Source: an uncultured Oscillospiraceae bacterium
GTDB taxonomy: Bacteria > Bacillota > Clostridia > Oscillospirales > Oscillospiraceae
Direction: 5' to 3'
Length of the DNA stretch: 55,499 nucleotides
Assembly: GCA_934546685.1 (NCBI GenBank)
Contig: CAKTEB010000004.1
Span: 1 to 55,499, forward strand
A program made the translations under genes and the position numbers. The notes beneath the pieces are model-generated. The model searched no databases, had not been told where the DNA came from, and saw only the letters and a program-made list of their open reading frames with translations. Below, piece by piece: positions 16,367 through 24,893 of this stretch (positions within the stretch are counted from its first letter, which is position 1; every line of letters begins with the position of its first letter).

Positions 16367-16534
16367 ATGGAAACAACGCCTCTTGGAAAGAGAAGCAAAA
16401 AGGCCCAGCGGGAATACCACCGGGCCCAGCGGGGTTCCTGGAACGGCATTTCCCCAGTGACCCGGGTGGTGCAGAGCAAAAAGGTCTATGACCGTAAACG
16501 GATGAAGCGGGCACTGCGGCAGGATTGGCGGTAA
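16367..16534 (+). CDS. Small basic conserved protein (55 residues)
   Basis: Short open frame, METTPLGKRSKKAQREYHRA and so on, ending ALRQDWR. It is very rich in Arg/Lys/Gln and contains SPVTRVVQSKKVYDRKRMKR. I recall similar small Arg/Lys-rich proteins with a PVTRV...K-x-Y-x-RKR core in Clostridia, usually called hypothetical. A GAGAAAGGG site precedes the ATG by about 9 bases. The charge suggests nucleic-acid or ribosome binding, but this is inference. It lies 105 bases upstream of the helicase gene. Confidence 0.6.
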   Translation: METTPLGKRSKKAQREYHRAQRGSWNGISPVTRVVQSKKVYDRKRMKRALRQDWR

Positions 16535-16639
16535 GCGCAGGGGGAATTTTTTCAATGACCGTGGAGCAAAAGTCCTGTTTATGGTACCTTCTCTGTGATA
16601 CAATAAACAAAAACCATCCACACTGTCAGGAGAACCACT

Positions 16640-18790
16640 ATGGACATCTTAGAAGGCTTAAATCCATCTCAGCGGGAGGCAGCCACCGCAACCGAGGGCT
16701 ATATCCGCGTGATCGCCGGGGCGGGCTCCGGCAAGACCCGGGCTCTGGCCCACCGCTATGCGTACTTAGTCAACGAGATCGGCATTCTGCCGGAGAATAT
16801 CCTCTGCGTGACCTTTACCAACAAGTCCGCCGGGGAGATGAAAAAGCGCATCCGGGCCCTGGCGGCGGATGCGGACACCGGCTATATCAGCACCTTCCAC
16901 AGCTTCTGCGTCTCGGTTTTGCAGGAGGACATCCACGTCATTCACTATCCCAAGAGCTTCCTGGTGCTGGACAACGCGGATATCGATGCCATGCTGAAAA
17001 ACGTCTATGAGGAACGCGGCCTCACCATGCGGGACATGACCTTTTCCCAGGCCAGGGACATGATCGAGATGCAGAAGTGCAGAGAGCAGCCGGATTATTA
17101 CAAGCCCATGCTGTCCATGACCGTGGACGAGCTCCGGGAGAAGTACCTCTCCGCTACCGATGTACAGGAGATCATCTTCTGGGGTTATGTCTACCAGGAG
17201 AAGAAGTGCTTTGGCCTGGACTACAACGACCTCATTAACTTTGTCCTGCACATCTTCACAATTTCGGAGGAAACCCGACGCAAGTGGCAGGAGCGGCTGG
17301 AGTACATCATGGTGGACGAGTATCAGGACATCGACGCGCCGCAGTACGGGCTCATGAAGACCCTGTGTCAGGTCCACGGAAATCTCTTTGTGGTAGGGGA
17401 TCCGGATCAGACCATTTACACCTGGCGAGGGGCCAGTGTTGGGTTCATCCTGGACTTTGAGCGGGAATTTCCCAACGTGCGCACCATTATGATGAACGAG
17501 AACTACCGCTCCACTCCGGAGATCCTGGCGGCGGCCAACAATCTCATCGCCAAGAACCGGAACCGGGTGAAAAAGGAACTAATCGCCCAGAAGCCCAGCG
17601 GCCCGGTGCCGGTCTACCATCATGCGGCCACCAACAAGCTGGAGGCGGAGTGGATCGCCAATGAGATCCACGACCTTGTGGATCATGGGGCCAGCTACAG
17701 CGATGTTGCGATCCTCTACCGGGCCCACTACCTCTCCCGGGAGCTGGAGGATGTGTTCCTGAAGCGGGAGATCCCCTACAGCATCTACAGCGGCGTGCAG
17801 TTCTATGGCCGTATGGAGATCAAGGACGCCCTCAGCTATCTCCGCATGGTCATCTATCAGGATGACCTGAGCTTTCTGCGGATCGCCAACGTGCCCAAGC
17901 GGAATATCGGCGAAAAGCGTATGACCTTCCTCAAGCAGTATGCCCTGGAGCACAGCTGCACCCTCTATCAGGCACTGCTCCAGACGCTGGACAACGAGAT
18001 CTTCAAGGGCACCCGGGCCAGACAGTTTGCAAAGCTCATTGAGGGCTTTTCCCAGGACTACAGCTATATGCGCCTGTCCGAGATGCTGACGCTGATCCTG
18101 GACCGCAGCGGATACGAGGCACAGCTGCGGCTGGAGGGCGGTCAGGAGCGGCTGGACAACCTGGCGGAGCTGAAACAGGCGATTATGGAGTTTGAGGATT
18201 CCTGTGGGGAGGAGTGCCGGCCGGAGGACTATCTGGATCGGGTGGCCCTGCTCACGAACCACGACACCCCGGACACCCGGAACGCGGTGAAGCTCATGAC
18301 TGTCCATACCGCCAAGGGCCTGGAGTTCCCCTATGTCTTCCTGGTGGGGCTGAACGACGGCATTTTCCCATCCAAGAAAACCGCCAATGTGGAGGGCATG
18401 GAGGAGGAGCGCCGGCTGGCCTTTGTGGCCATGACTCGGGCGGAGCAGGGGCTGTATCTCACGGAGCCGGAGGGCAAAAATTTAGACGGCTCCTACCGAT
18501 TCCCCTCACGGTTTATCTTCAACGTGGATCGGAGCCTGCTGCGGTATACCGTGGAGCTGGATCCGCGGCTGGTGGACGATGCCAAGCGGTTCATCGTCGC
18601 CAATCAGCACACCGTGGAGCAGGGCAGCGGCAATCTGGATCTGGCCCCCGGAGACCGGGTGGAGCACTCGATCATGGGGAAGGGCACCGTCCGGGAGATC
18701 GATCCCCGCAAGAGGGCCTATGTGGTGCAGTTCGATGATCTGCCCACCACCAGGAAGATCAGCTTTAAGGCAAAGCTGCGGAAGCTGTGA
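16640..18790 (+). CDS. UvrD/PcrA-type ATP-dependent 3'-5' DNA helicase
   Basis: 716 residues, typical of superfamily 1A helicases. The Q motif LNPSQREAA is at residue 8, Walker A AGAGSGKTR near 27-34, motif Ib TFHSFC near 90, Walker B DEYQDID near 225, motif III GDPDQTIYTWRGA near 253, NENYRST near 287, and motifs V/VI LMTVHTAKGLEFPYV and ERRLAFVAMTRAE near 555-600. The last 60 residues form a small basic domain (GDRVEHSIMGKGTVREID) as in PcrA tails that contact RNA polymerase. Role: unwinding in nucleotide excision repair and replication restart. It is slightly shorter than housekeeping PcrA (about 740-770), so it may be a second UvrD paralogue. Confidence 0.93.
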   Translation: MDILEGLNPSQREAATATEGYIRVIAGAGSGKTRALAHRYAYLVNEIGILPENILCVTFTNKSAGEMKKRIRALAADADTGYISTFHSFCVSVLQEDIHVIHYPKSFLVLDNADIDAMLKNVYEERGLTMRDMTFSQARDMIEMQKCREQPDYYKPMLSMTVDELREKYLSATDVQEIIFWGYVYQEKKCFGLDYNDLINFVLHIFTISEETRRKWQERLEYIMVDEYQDIDAPQYGLMKTLCQVHGNLFVVGDPDQTIYTWRGASVGFILDFEREFPNVRTIMMNENYRSTPEILAAANNLIAKNRNRVKKELIAQKPSGPVPVYHHAATNKLEAEWIANEIHDLVDHGASYSDVAILYRAHYLSRELEDVFLKREIPYSIYSGVQFYGRMEIKDALSYLRMVIYQDDLSFLRIANVPKRNIGEKRMTFLKQYALEHSCTLYQALLQTLDNEIFKGTRARQFAKLIEGFSQDYSYMRLSEMLTLILDRSGYEAQLRLEGGQERLDNLAELKQAIMEFEDSCGEECRPEDYLDRVALLTNHDTPDTRNAVKLMTVHTAKGLEFPYVFLVGLNDGIFPSKKTANVEGMEEERRLAFVAMTRAEQGLYLTEPEGKNLDGSYRFPSRFIFNVDRSLLRYTVELDPRLVDDAKRFIVANQHTVEQGSGNLDLAPGDRVEHSIMGKGTVREIDPRKRAYVVQFDDLPTTRKISFKAKLRKL

Positions 18791-18881
18791 CAGCAGCGCG
18801 GTTGACAGGCTTTCCCTTCCTGTGATAGGATGGAGGCTAAGAATGCAAAATCTCCCACACAATCGGAAAGGAGCTCTGTCT

Positions 18882-19307
18882 ATGCAGATTCGTGAAGCCA
18901 CCCCAGCGGATAGCGCCGCCATTGCGGAGATCACCGCAGAAGCCTTAGGCTATGACTGCCCGCCGGAGATCATCGCCCGGAATATTGCGGCTTTGGAGCC
19001 CAGCCATGCGCGGATGTTTGTGGCGGAACAGGCGGGGGAAGTCGTGGGCTTTGTGGAGCCCCAGCGCTATGAGGCGGTGTATTTTGCACCGCTGGTGAAT
19101 ATTCTGGGCCTTGCGGTTCGGGCGGAATGCCGAGGTCAGGGCATCGGAAAGGCACTGATGCAGGCAGCAGAGAATTGGGCCAAGGAGATCGGGGCCACGG
19201 GAGTCAGACTGAATTCCGGCGTGAACCGCACAGAGGCACACACATTCTATCAGCACATCGGCTATACAGCCAAAAAGCAGCAGATCAGGCTTTTAAAGGA
19301 ATTCTGA
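18882..19307 (+). CDS. GNAT-family N-acetyltransferase
   Basis: 141 residues, the size of a single GNAT domain. Motif A for acetyl-CoA binding is RAECRGQGIGKALM near residue 82-95, followed by the helix AENWAKEIGATGVRLNS and motif B-like HTFYQHIGYTAKKQQIRL at the end. Start at the ATG 8 bases after AAAGGAG; an upstream open frame in the helicase tail is a shadow. The substrate is not predictable. The next gene (MazG-like) starts 14 bases after the stop, so an operon of small housekeeping enzymes is likely. Confidence 0.88.
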   Translation: MQIREATPADSAAIAEITAEALGYDCPPEIIARNIAALEPSHARMFVAEQAGEVVGFVEPQRYEAVYFAPLVNILGLAVRAECRGQGIGKALMQAAENWAKEIGATGVRLNSGVNRTEAHTFYQHIGYTAKKQQIRLLKEF

Positions 19308-19321
19308 AAGGGACGTAAATT

Positions 19322-19645
19322 ATGGACTTTACAATCAACGAAATGCTTGCTATGCAGACTGCCTTGCAGGACCAATATAAGAATATCTGGGAGGGCATTT
19401 CTCCCGAAGTGGGTCAGAACAAGCTCCTGTGGATGATTGGCGAAATCGGCGAGGTTATTGATGTTGTCAAGAAAAACGGCTGGGAAGAGGCGGTCCGGAA
19501 TCCGGAGCGCAGGAAAGACCTCGTGGAAGAACTGGCGGATGTGCTAATGTATTACAACGACGTTCTAATGTGCTATGACATCACCGCTGAGGAGCTGAAA
19601 AAAGCCTACACGGAAAAATTCCAGCGAAATATGACCCGCTGGTGA
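19322..19645 (+). CDS. MazG-like all-alpha NTP pyrophosphohydrolase
   Basis: 107 residues, all-helical. The metal-binding motif of the MazG/dUTPase superfamily is visible as GEIGEVIDVVKKNGW and DLVEELADVLMYYNDVL (E-x-x-E ... E-x-x-x-D). Such proteins hydrolyse non-canonical or surplus NTPs to NMP and pyrophosphate, which agrees with the NUDIX hydrolase encoded immediately downstream. Its stop lies 14 bases before that start. Confidence 0.8.
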   Translation: MDFTINEMLAMQTALQDQYKNIWEGISPEVGQNKLLWMIGEIGEVIDVVKKNGWEEAVRNPERRKDLVEELADVLMYYNDVLMCYDITAEELKKAYTEKFQRNMTRW

Positions 19646-19659
19646 GGAGGGGAGAAGAG

Positions 19660-20118
19660 ATGGCCCACGAAGAAAAAACGATCCTGACCAATATGTGCAT
19701 GATCTGTGATGAACAGGGAAACGTTCTGGTGGAGGACCGCTCCAAGCCCGAGTGGCCCGGGGTCACCTTCCCCGGCGGCCATGTGGAGCACGGGGAGTCC
19801 TTTGTGTCCTCGGTGATCCGGGAGGTCAAGGAGGAGACGGGACTGGACATCCGAAATCCCAGGCTCTGCGGCATCAAGCAGTGGTATGAGAAGCCGGACG
19901 TCCGATATGTGGTGCTGTTTTTCAAGACGAACCAGTTCTCCGGCACCCTCCATTCCTCTCGGGAGGGGGAGGTCTATTGGGTGCCCCGAACGGAGCTGCG
20001 CCGGTGCGGGCTGGCCAGCGATATGGACGAGATGATCGACATTTTTGAGCGTGAGGATCTGACGGAGTTCTTCTACTATTACAATGAGGAAGGCAGCTGG
20101 GGACATAAGATCCTTTGA
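19660..20118 (+). CDS. NUDIX hydrolase (MutT-like)
   Basis: 152 residues. The NUDIX box is complete: a Gly, then E, then REVKEETGL with correct spacing (GHVEHGESFVSSVIREV followed by KEETGLDI, residues about 43-67). The family cleaves nucleoside diphosphate-X compounds, often 8-oxo-dGTP. The ATG at 19660 is 9 bases after GAGGAGG, which itself overlaps the MazG-like stop. The C-terminus ends FYYYNEEGSWGHKIL. With the MazG-like gene it suggests nucleotide-pool cleaning. Confidence 0.9.
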   Translation: MAHEEKTILTNMCMICDEQGNVLVEDRSKPEWPGVTFPGGHVEHGESFVSSVIREVKEETGLDIRNPRLCGIKQWYEKPDVRYVVLFFKTNQFSGTLHSSREGEVYWVPRTELRRCGLASDMDEMIDIFEREDLTEFFYYYNEEGSWGHKIL

Positions 20119-20130
20119 GCGCATGAAAAA

Positions 20131-20170
20131 TCGGGCAGGAAGCCGGGATGATTCCCGATTTCCTGCCCGA
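20131..20170. terminator. Bidirectional terminator between NUDIX and SBP genes
   Basis: An 18-bp stem with two mismatches (TCGGGCAGGAAGCCGGGA) and a 4-base loop, AAAAA on one side, between convergent genes. Confidence 0.8.
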
Positions 20171-20180
20171 ACTGCATTCA

Positions 20181-21899
20181 TCAGCTCTGGGTCTCCATAT
20201 AGCGGGCGTAAGCGCCGGCATAGATCTCGTCCATGCGGCCCAGGCCGGAGGACTCCAGATCGGAGATGGTCTTCCGGTAGTCGTCCTCGGTGATGGTGCC
20301 GGTGACCACCCGGGAAGCGGCCTCGGTGACGGCGGTGAGCACGTCGCCAGCCAGGTTGAAGTACTCGGTCATTTCCTCAGCGTCCAGAGTGCAGCCGGAG
20401 GGAATGGTCATGGTATCGTCGCCGTATTCCTCGGTCCACAGCTGATAGGCAGCGGTGGCCTCGGGGCAGTACTGGAGATCCAGGAACTGCTGCTGCTGAT
20501 CGGTGGGCAGCCACTGGGCGGCGGTGTAATAGACGTTGGCAATGTCAAAGCTCATACCGTCGGGGTTGTTGGTCATCAGGTCGGTGTAGGAAATCTTGCC
20601 GCTGTCATCCTTGGTATAGGTGAGGTCCTTCACGCCGAAGGCCACCAGATCCTTGCCGGGAGCGGTGTAGCAGTAGTTTACATACTGCATGGCCACCTCA
20701 GGCTCCTGGCAGGCGGTGGTGATAAACAGCTTGCCGTTCATGGCAACCACGTTGGACATGGTGACATGGACGTCAATATCGCTGAGGGCAAAGGGCTCCG
20801 CTCTCCAGCTCGGGTCGCTGCCGTTCTCCCGGAAGGCGGGATCGGTGTACTTGCAGTCGTCCTGCCATACGCCGCACTTGCCGGAGTAGTAGGAGGACTC
20901 CCAGTTGCCGTATTCCTTGCCGGTGGTCATAAAATCATCGGTGATGATGCCTTCGGTAAACAGGGAATGGAGATAGTTCAGGTAGTCGATGAAGCCCTCA
21001 CTGGCATAGCTGCAAACCAGCTCATCGCCATTGGGCTCCACGCGCTGATAGCCAACGCCGCGGAAGCCCATGAAGCTGGTGTTGAAGAAGGGAGCCAGAC
21101 CGCTGTCGCACTCGAAGTTTACCAGCAGCGCGTTGGTTGCGCCCTTTTCGTTTTTGAAGGCACGAAGCACCTCGGTGAGCTCGTCAAGGTTCTTGGGAGC
21201 TTCCAGATCCAGATCATCCAGCCAGTCCCCGCGGATCAAAAGGCCTTGGGATACACGGTCAATGGAGCGGCCCGCAAACTGGCACAGGGTGCCGTCGGTG
21301 TTGTAAACGCCCGCGGCAAAGTTGGGATCGGAGTCCAGCAGCGCCTTATAGTCCGGTGCATTGTCCGCCAGCAGCGGCTCCATGTCCAGAAGGATGTTGT
21401 CCTCAATGGCGCCCAGCAGATTGGAATCATACTGGGAGACGGTCTGACCGAACATGTCGGGGAGATCCCCGGAGGCCATCATCAGGTTCATCTTTTCGGA
21501 ATACGTGGATTCGCCCAGAAGGTTAAAGTCGATGGAAACGCCGGTGGCTTCCTTCATGGCCTCATGAGGCGGGGTATCGGAATAGGTCTTGTTGCCCATG
21601 GCTTCGGCGGCGTTCATGCGGAGCACAGACACCATGGAGAAGGTGTGCTCGCCGGGGATGGGATATTCGATGGTGGTCTCCGGGACGATGACCTCGGGCG
21701 TGCTGGTCTCAGCCTCAGCGGCGGAGCCGGAGGGGTCGGGAGCCTCCGCGGGAGCTTTCGTCTCCGGAGCTGCGGATTCTGTTTTAGTCTCCGGGGCAGA
21801 GCTGGCAGGAGCCGCGCTGGAGGCGGCATCGGAGCCGCAGGCGCACAGTCCGGCGACCAGGGAAGCGGCCAGCAGCATAGATAACAGCTTCTTTTTCAT
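20181..21899 (-). CDS. Lipoprotein extracellular solute-binding protein (left flavoreductase locus)
   Basis: 572 residues. Signal peptide MKKKLLSMLLAASLVAGL with lipobox LCAC, then about 60 residues of Ala/Pro/Glu linker and a family-1 SBP body: NLMMASGDLPDMFG near residue 135, LIRGDWLDDLDLEAPKNLDEL near 220, ACQEPEVAMQYVNYCYT near 385 and TNNPDGMSFDIANVYYT near 430. The start has AGGAGG 7 bases upstream. It has its own promoter with a LysR-type box, shared with the upstream flavoreductase gene. No permease is nearby, so it may be a receptor or may use a transporter encoded elsewhere. Confidence 0.88.
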   Translation of the reverse strand: MKKKLLSMLLAASLVAGLCACGSDAASSAAPASSAPETKTESAAPETKAPAEAPDPSGSAAEAETSTPEVIVPETTIEYPIPGEHTFSMVSVLRMNAAEAMGNKTYSDTPPHEAMKEATGVSIDFNLLGESTYSEKMNLMMASGDLPDMFGQTVSQYDSNLLGAIEDNILLDMEPLLADNAPDYKALLDSDPNFAAGVYNTDGTLCQFAGRSIDRVSQGLLIRGDWLDDLDLEAPKNLDELTEVLRAFKNEKGATNALLVNFECDSGLAPFFNTSFMGFRGVGYQRVEPNGDELVCSYASEGFIDYLNYLHSLFTEGIITDDFMTTGKEYGNWESSYYSGKCGVWQDDCKYTDPAFRENGSDPSWRAEPFALSDIDVHVTMSNVVAMNGKLFITTACQEPEVAMQYVNYCYTAPGKDLVAFGVKDLTYTKDDSGKISYTDLMTNNPDGMSFDIANVYYTAAQWLPTDQQQQFLDLQYCPEATAAYQLWTEEYGDDTMTIPSGCTLDAEEMTEYFNLAGDVLTAVTEAASRVVTGTITEDDYRKTISDLESSGLGRMDEIYAGAYARYMETQS

Positions 21900-21973
21900 T
21901 GTGGTTCCTCCTATTGATGTTTTTGCGAGGCTTACCGTCCTGTATGCATCGGGCGGCAAGGTGGTCTAAAGCC

Positions 21974-22017
21974 ATCTTATCATGAAAATGCCCCGCTGAC
22001 CAATGCCAGAACGGCAT
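21974..22017 (-). promoter_or_regulatory. Promoter and LysR-type box of the SBP gene
   Basis: On the minus strand TTGGTC-18-TAAGAT. Overlapping its upstream edge is ATGCC-AGAAC-GGCAT (plus strand 22003-22017), a perfect inverted repeat with the T-N11-A core of LysR boxes. The same arrangement occurs before the genes at 23722 and 25991. Confidence 0.7.
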
Positions 22018-22062
22018 ATCCCATAACATTTGCGTAATGGTTTCTTAATATATGAAGTCCAA

Positions 22063-22090
22063 AAGGGAGCGGAATCGACTCCGCTCCCTT
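22063..22090 (-). terminator. Terminator of the flavoreductase gene
   Basis: Perfect 11-bp stem (AAGGGAGCGGA) followed on the minus strand by TTTT, 13 bases past the stop; it separates the flavoreductase from the SBP transcript. Confidence 0.85.
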
Positions 22091-22102
22091 CCGTAATCCA
22101 TA

Positions 22103-23722
22103 TTATTTATCCAAAGCTGCCGCAGCGTGGCCGCCTGCGATCCAGCCGCTGGCAAAGGCCCAGGAAAGATCGTTGGTGATCTGCACCTTGTTGTTGCGGA
22201 GGTTCAGAAACCGACCCGAGGAGAAATCGCCGGGGACATACAGCCCTTCAATGAGACCGCCGTCCTTTGCGGTGGCCTGAATGTTCTCGTTTACCAGCAC
22301 GCCGCCGAAGGCACCGTCGGTCCCCAGACCGCCGGAAACCGCATAATATGGCGCTTTGGTAAAGGGGATCATCTCATCCGGATCCTTGAAATACTCCGTG
22401 TCGATGCCGGCCTCGCACATCTCGTTATAGTGGGCGACCGTTGCCTTGAGGTTCTCGGCGTTGATGCCCAGCTCTGCGGCCAGCTCCACCAGGGTGTCGG
22501 TTCTGACCATGGCTTTGCCCATCCCAGGCATAGGGGGCATGCCGCCGCCCTTCTTGGGAGAGAAGGCATTCTCCACATCCTCCTGCCAGTTTTCACTGTA
22601 GGACGGGGGCGCCGGGAAGCACCAGGGCTGCCGCTTGCCCTCCTCGTAGGCCTTGACACAGCGCTCCAGCATGCCCTGATCGAAGAGGTAGAAGGACTGG
22701 TAATCCGGCTGTTCAGCCAGACGGTTGCCGGTCTCAAAGATGCCACGGCGCTTCTGGGTGGATTCATTGATCCAGCGCCTGCCGTTCTTGTTGACCCACA
22801 GAGTGGAGGGCTCGGCGGCCATAGACATCAGCGTCTGGCTGGGGCACATGCCCAGGGGGCCCATGAGACGGATCTCAAAGCTGTCATAGTCGATGTAAGC
22901 CCCCAGCTTTTCCGCCAGGGTCACCGCGTCGCCGGTGTAGGAGGGGTGGGTATGCCCGCCATTGCCCATGGGATAGTCCGCAATCTTCGGCGCATATTTA
23001 GCCACCAGCTCGTGATTCCGGATCCAGCTGCCGGTGGCGAGAATGCAGGCTTTGGCGGTGATGGTGGTTTCGCCGCCGGGGTCCTTGGCTGTGACGGTAT
23101 AGGTGCCGTTTTCGTGGTCAATGTCCGTGACGGCGGTATTTTTCAGCATGGTCACGCCGTTTTTCTCGCACAGGGCGATCATCCGCTTCATGACATATGC
23201 GCCGCCCTGACGCTCCTTGCGGAAGGCGGGAACCTTGGGGCCGTCAGGGCCGTCGAAAATATAGGTGCCCTCTTTGTACAAATCCTCTACGCCCTCGCCG
23301 GTGTCACAGAGAAAGTCGAAGAATTCGCCGGTGGCCTTGAAGGTGTTGTAGGCCAGGGCGGGATTCAGCTCCCAATAGGTCTCGTCCATGACCTGACGCA
23401 GGGCCGGAAGGGTATTGTCGGGGATGCCGTGCTCCTTCTGCCAGCGGCTGCCGTATACCCGCCAGTCCGCCGCTCCCATGGCGCCGCCGCCGAAGCTTCG
23501 GCGCTTTTCTACCACAACGACCTTTTTATCCGTGGTCTCGGAGATCCGTGCCGCGGCCACCAAGCCGGAACCGCCGCCGCCCAAGACCACGATATCGCAG
23601 TCATAGTGGATGGGGGCGTGAGGCGCTGCGGTGACGGGCGCTTCCTCAGGGGGAGGGCCGCCCGCCGGTGGGCCGTTCTTCACTGCGTCATGGGCCATGG
23701 TGGCCAGATCCTGCTCTTGCAT
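22103..23722 (-). CDS. FAD-dependent reductase, fumarate/urocanate-reductase-like
   Basis: 539 residues, FAD_binding_2 superfamily. After about 35 residues including a Gly/Pro-rich stretch (NGPPAGGPPPEE), the dinucleotide-binding motif VVLGGGGSGLVAAARI occurs near residue 43-60, then EKRRSFGGGAMGAADW. The C-terminal FAD-closing motif is GLYVPGDFSSGRFLNLRNN near 500. Such enzymes reduce an activated C=C bond using FAD with electrons supplied by another protein. There is no signal peptide and no FMN or haem domain, so it is cytoplasmic with an unknown electron donor. The start is an ATG 7 bases after GGAGG. It is divergent from the LysR gene at 23902. The substrate cannot be told from sequence. 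Confidence 0.85.
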   Translation of the reverse strand: MQEQDLATMAHDAVKNGPPAGGPPPEEAPVTAAPHAPIHYDCDIVVLGGGGSGLVAAARISETTDKKVVVVEKRRSFGGGAMGAADWRVYGSRWQKEHGIPDNTLPALRQVMDETYWELNPALAYNTFKATGEFFDFLCDTGEGVEDLYKEGTYIFDGPDGPKVPAFRKERQGGAYVMKRMIALCEKNGVTMLKNTAVTDIDHENGTYTVTAKDPGGETTITAKACILATGSWIRNHELVAKYAPKIADYPMGNGGHTHPSYTGDAVTLAEKLGAYIDYDSFEIRLMGPLGMCPSQTLMSMAAEPSTLWVNKNGRRWINESTQKRRGIFETGNRLAEQPDYQSFYLFDQGMLERCVKAYEEGKRQPWCFPAPPSYSENWQEDVENAFSPKKGGGMPPMPGMGKAMVRTDTLVELAAELGINAENLKATVAHYNEMCEAGIDTEYFKDPDEMIPFTKAPYYAVSGGLGTDGAFGGVLVNENIQATAKDGGLIEGLYVPGDFSSGRFLNLRNNKVQITNDLSWAFASGWIAGGHAAAALDK

Positions 23723-23756
23723 AGGAAAATCCTCCTTTGAAAATTTATTTTTGTTT

Positions 23757-23800
23757 ATCTTATCATTGACACCATGCCCTGACCAATGCCAAACAGGTAT
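23757..23800 (-). promoter_or_regulatory. Promoter and LysR-type box of the flavoreductase gene
   Basis: On the minus strand TTGGTC-18-TAAGAT with the box ATGCC-AAACA-GGTAT (plus strand 23786-23800; one mismatch from a perfect repeat) touching the -35. Lies between the flavoreductase and its divergent LysR gene. Confidence 0.7.
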
Positions 23801-23901
23801 GGGAGTATTACACAAAAGGTATACCATGGGCCGTTGCTGACAGGGGCTGGGACGTGGTAAAATGGAACCATAGAAGGCATACGATGAAAAGGAGGATGGC
23901 C

Positions 23902-24849
23902 ATGGAGCTAAACCAACTGCACTATTTTGTGGCGGTGGCCCACTGCGAGAACATCACAAAGGCCGCCAAGGAGCTGTTTATCACCCAGCCGGCCCTGAGC
24001 CGGGTGATATTGCGGCTGGAGCAGGAGCTGGGCACGCCGCTGTTTGACCGGCACGGCGGCCGAGTGACCCTCAATGAGCATGGCAGGGCATTTTTGAGGT
24101 ATGTGGAGCCTGCGCTGGAGTCCATCAACGCGGGCGTTCATGCGGTGATCGACGAGCTGGGCGGCCGGGAAATCCTGATCCACAACTATCTGACTGCCGA
24201 CCTGTTCAAATCCATTGTGGAGCGATGTCAGGCGGAATTCCCGGATATTGCTTTTACGGTAAAGAATATTGGCGACAACGCCGACGACGAATCCATGCTT
24301 CAAACCAAGCCGGATATCGTTATGCTGCCCACCAAGGATTTCCGCAATTATGTGTTTCCGATGGCCTATATGGAGCGCTGGTGCGTGATCTATAACTGCA
24401 AGTATGAGTTCCATACGCCCTTTGACGGCGCCCACATGACCCTGGAGCAGCTGAGTCAGGAGCCCATTATCTTCTCGGGCTCCAAGCTGGATCGGGAGTT
24501 TGTGGACAGTATCTTCGCGGAGGCGGGACTGAGCCCGAAGATCCTGCCCTGTGCGGCGCTGTCGGATTCCAGCTCCCAGATCAACCGCTGCAAGGGCGTG
24601 GGCCTGGTGCCGGTGAGTAATTTCCGGAGCCTCATCAAGAGCATCGACAGCATCCCCATTGCGGCGGCCATGGTGTCGGATCACGCCTGTCAGCGGATGC
24701 TCTATCTGGGCCGCAGTCCAAAGTTTTTGTCCAATGCTGATGAATACCGGGTGCTGGAGGCCATTAAGAATTTCCTGTCCAAGGAGTATGCGGAGACGGA
24801 TCAGTTTTTTGAGAGCTATTTTGGACTGAGTGAGCCTGAAAAGAAATAA
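23902..24849 (+). CDS. LysR-family regulator 1
   Basis: 315 residues with the typical LysR N-terminal winged helix: MELNQLHYFVAVAHCENITK, then AAKELFITQPALSRVILRLE, LGTPLFDRHGGRVTLNEHG. The effector domain contains INAGVHAV near 80, SSSQINRCKGVGLVPVSNFR near 235 and MLYLGRSPKFLSNADEY near 270. The start at 23902 is set by AAAAGGAGG 6 bases upstream; two earlier ATGs overlap that site. It is divergent from the flavoreductase gene and convergent with LysR 2, with which it shares several motifs. It likely regulates the flavoreductase and SBP at its side. Confidence 0.93.
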   Translation: MELNQLHYFVAVAHCENITKAAKELFITQPALSRVILRLEQELGTPLFDRHGGRVTLNEHGRAFLRYVEPALESINAGVHAVIDELGGREILIHNYLTADLFKSIVERCQAEFPDIAFTVKNIGDNADDESMLQTKPDIVMLPTKDFRNYVFPMAYMERWCVIYNCKYEFHTPFDGAHMTLEQLSQEPIIFSGSKLDREFVDSIFAEAGLSPKILPCAALSDSSSQINRCKGVGLVPVSNFRSLIKSIDSIPIAAAMVSDHACQRMLYLGRSPKFLSNADEYRVLEAIKNFLSKEYAETDQFFESYFGLSEPEKK

Positions 24850-24850
24850 A

Positions 24851-24888
24851 AAGGGGGAGTGCCGCAAACGCCGTTGCTGCACTCCCTT
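24851..24888. terminator. Bidirectional terminator between the two LysR genes
   Basis: Imperfect stem AAGGGGGAGTGCCGCAA with its complement around a 6-base loop, with AAAA on the left, between convergent genes. Confidence 0.75.
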
Positions 24889-24893
24889 GCCCA

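Noticed and set aside
16200..16610. Minus-strand open frame of 136 codons upstream of the XRE gene
   Set aside because: Overlaps the small basic protein, Cys/Pro/Phe-rich, no ribosome binding site; the plus-strand 55-residue protein is better supported.
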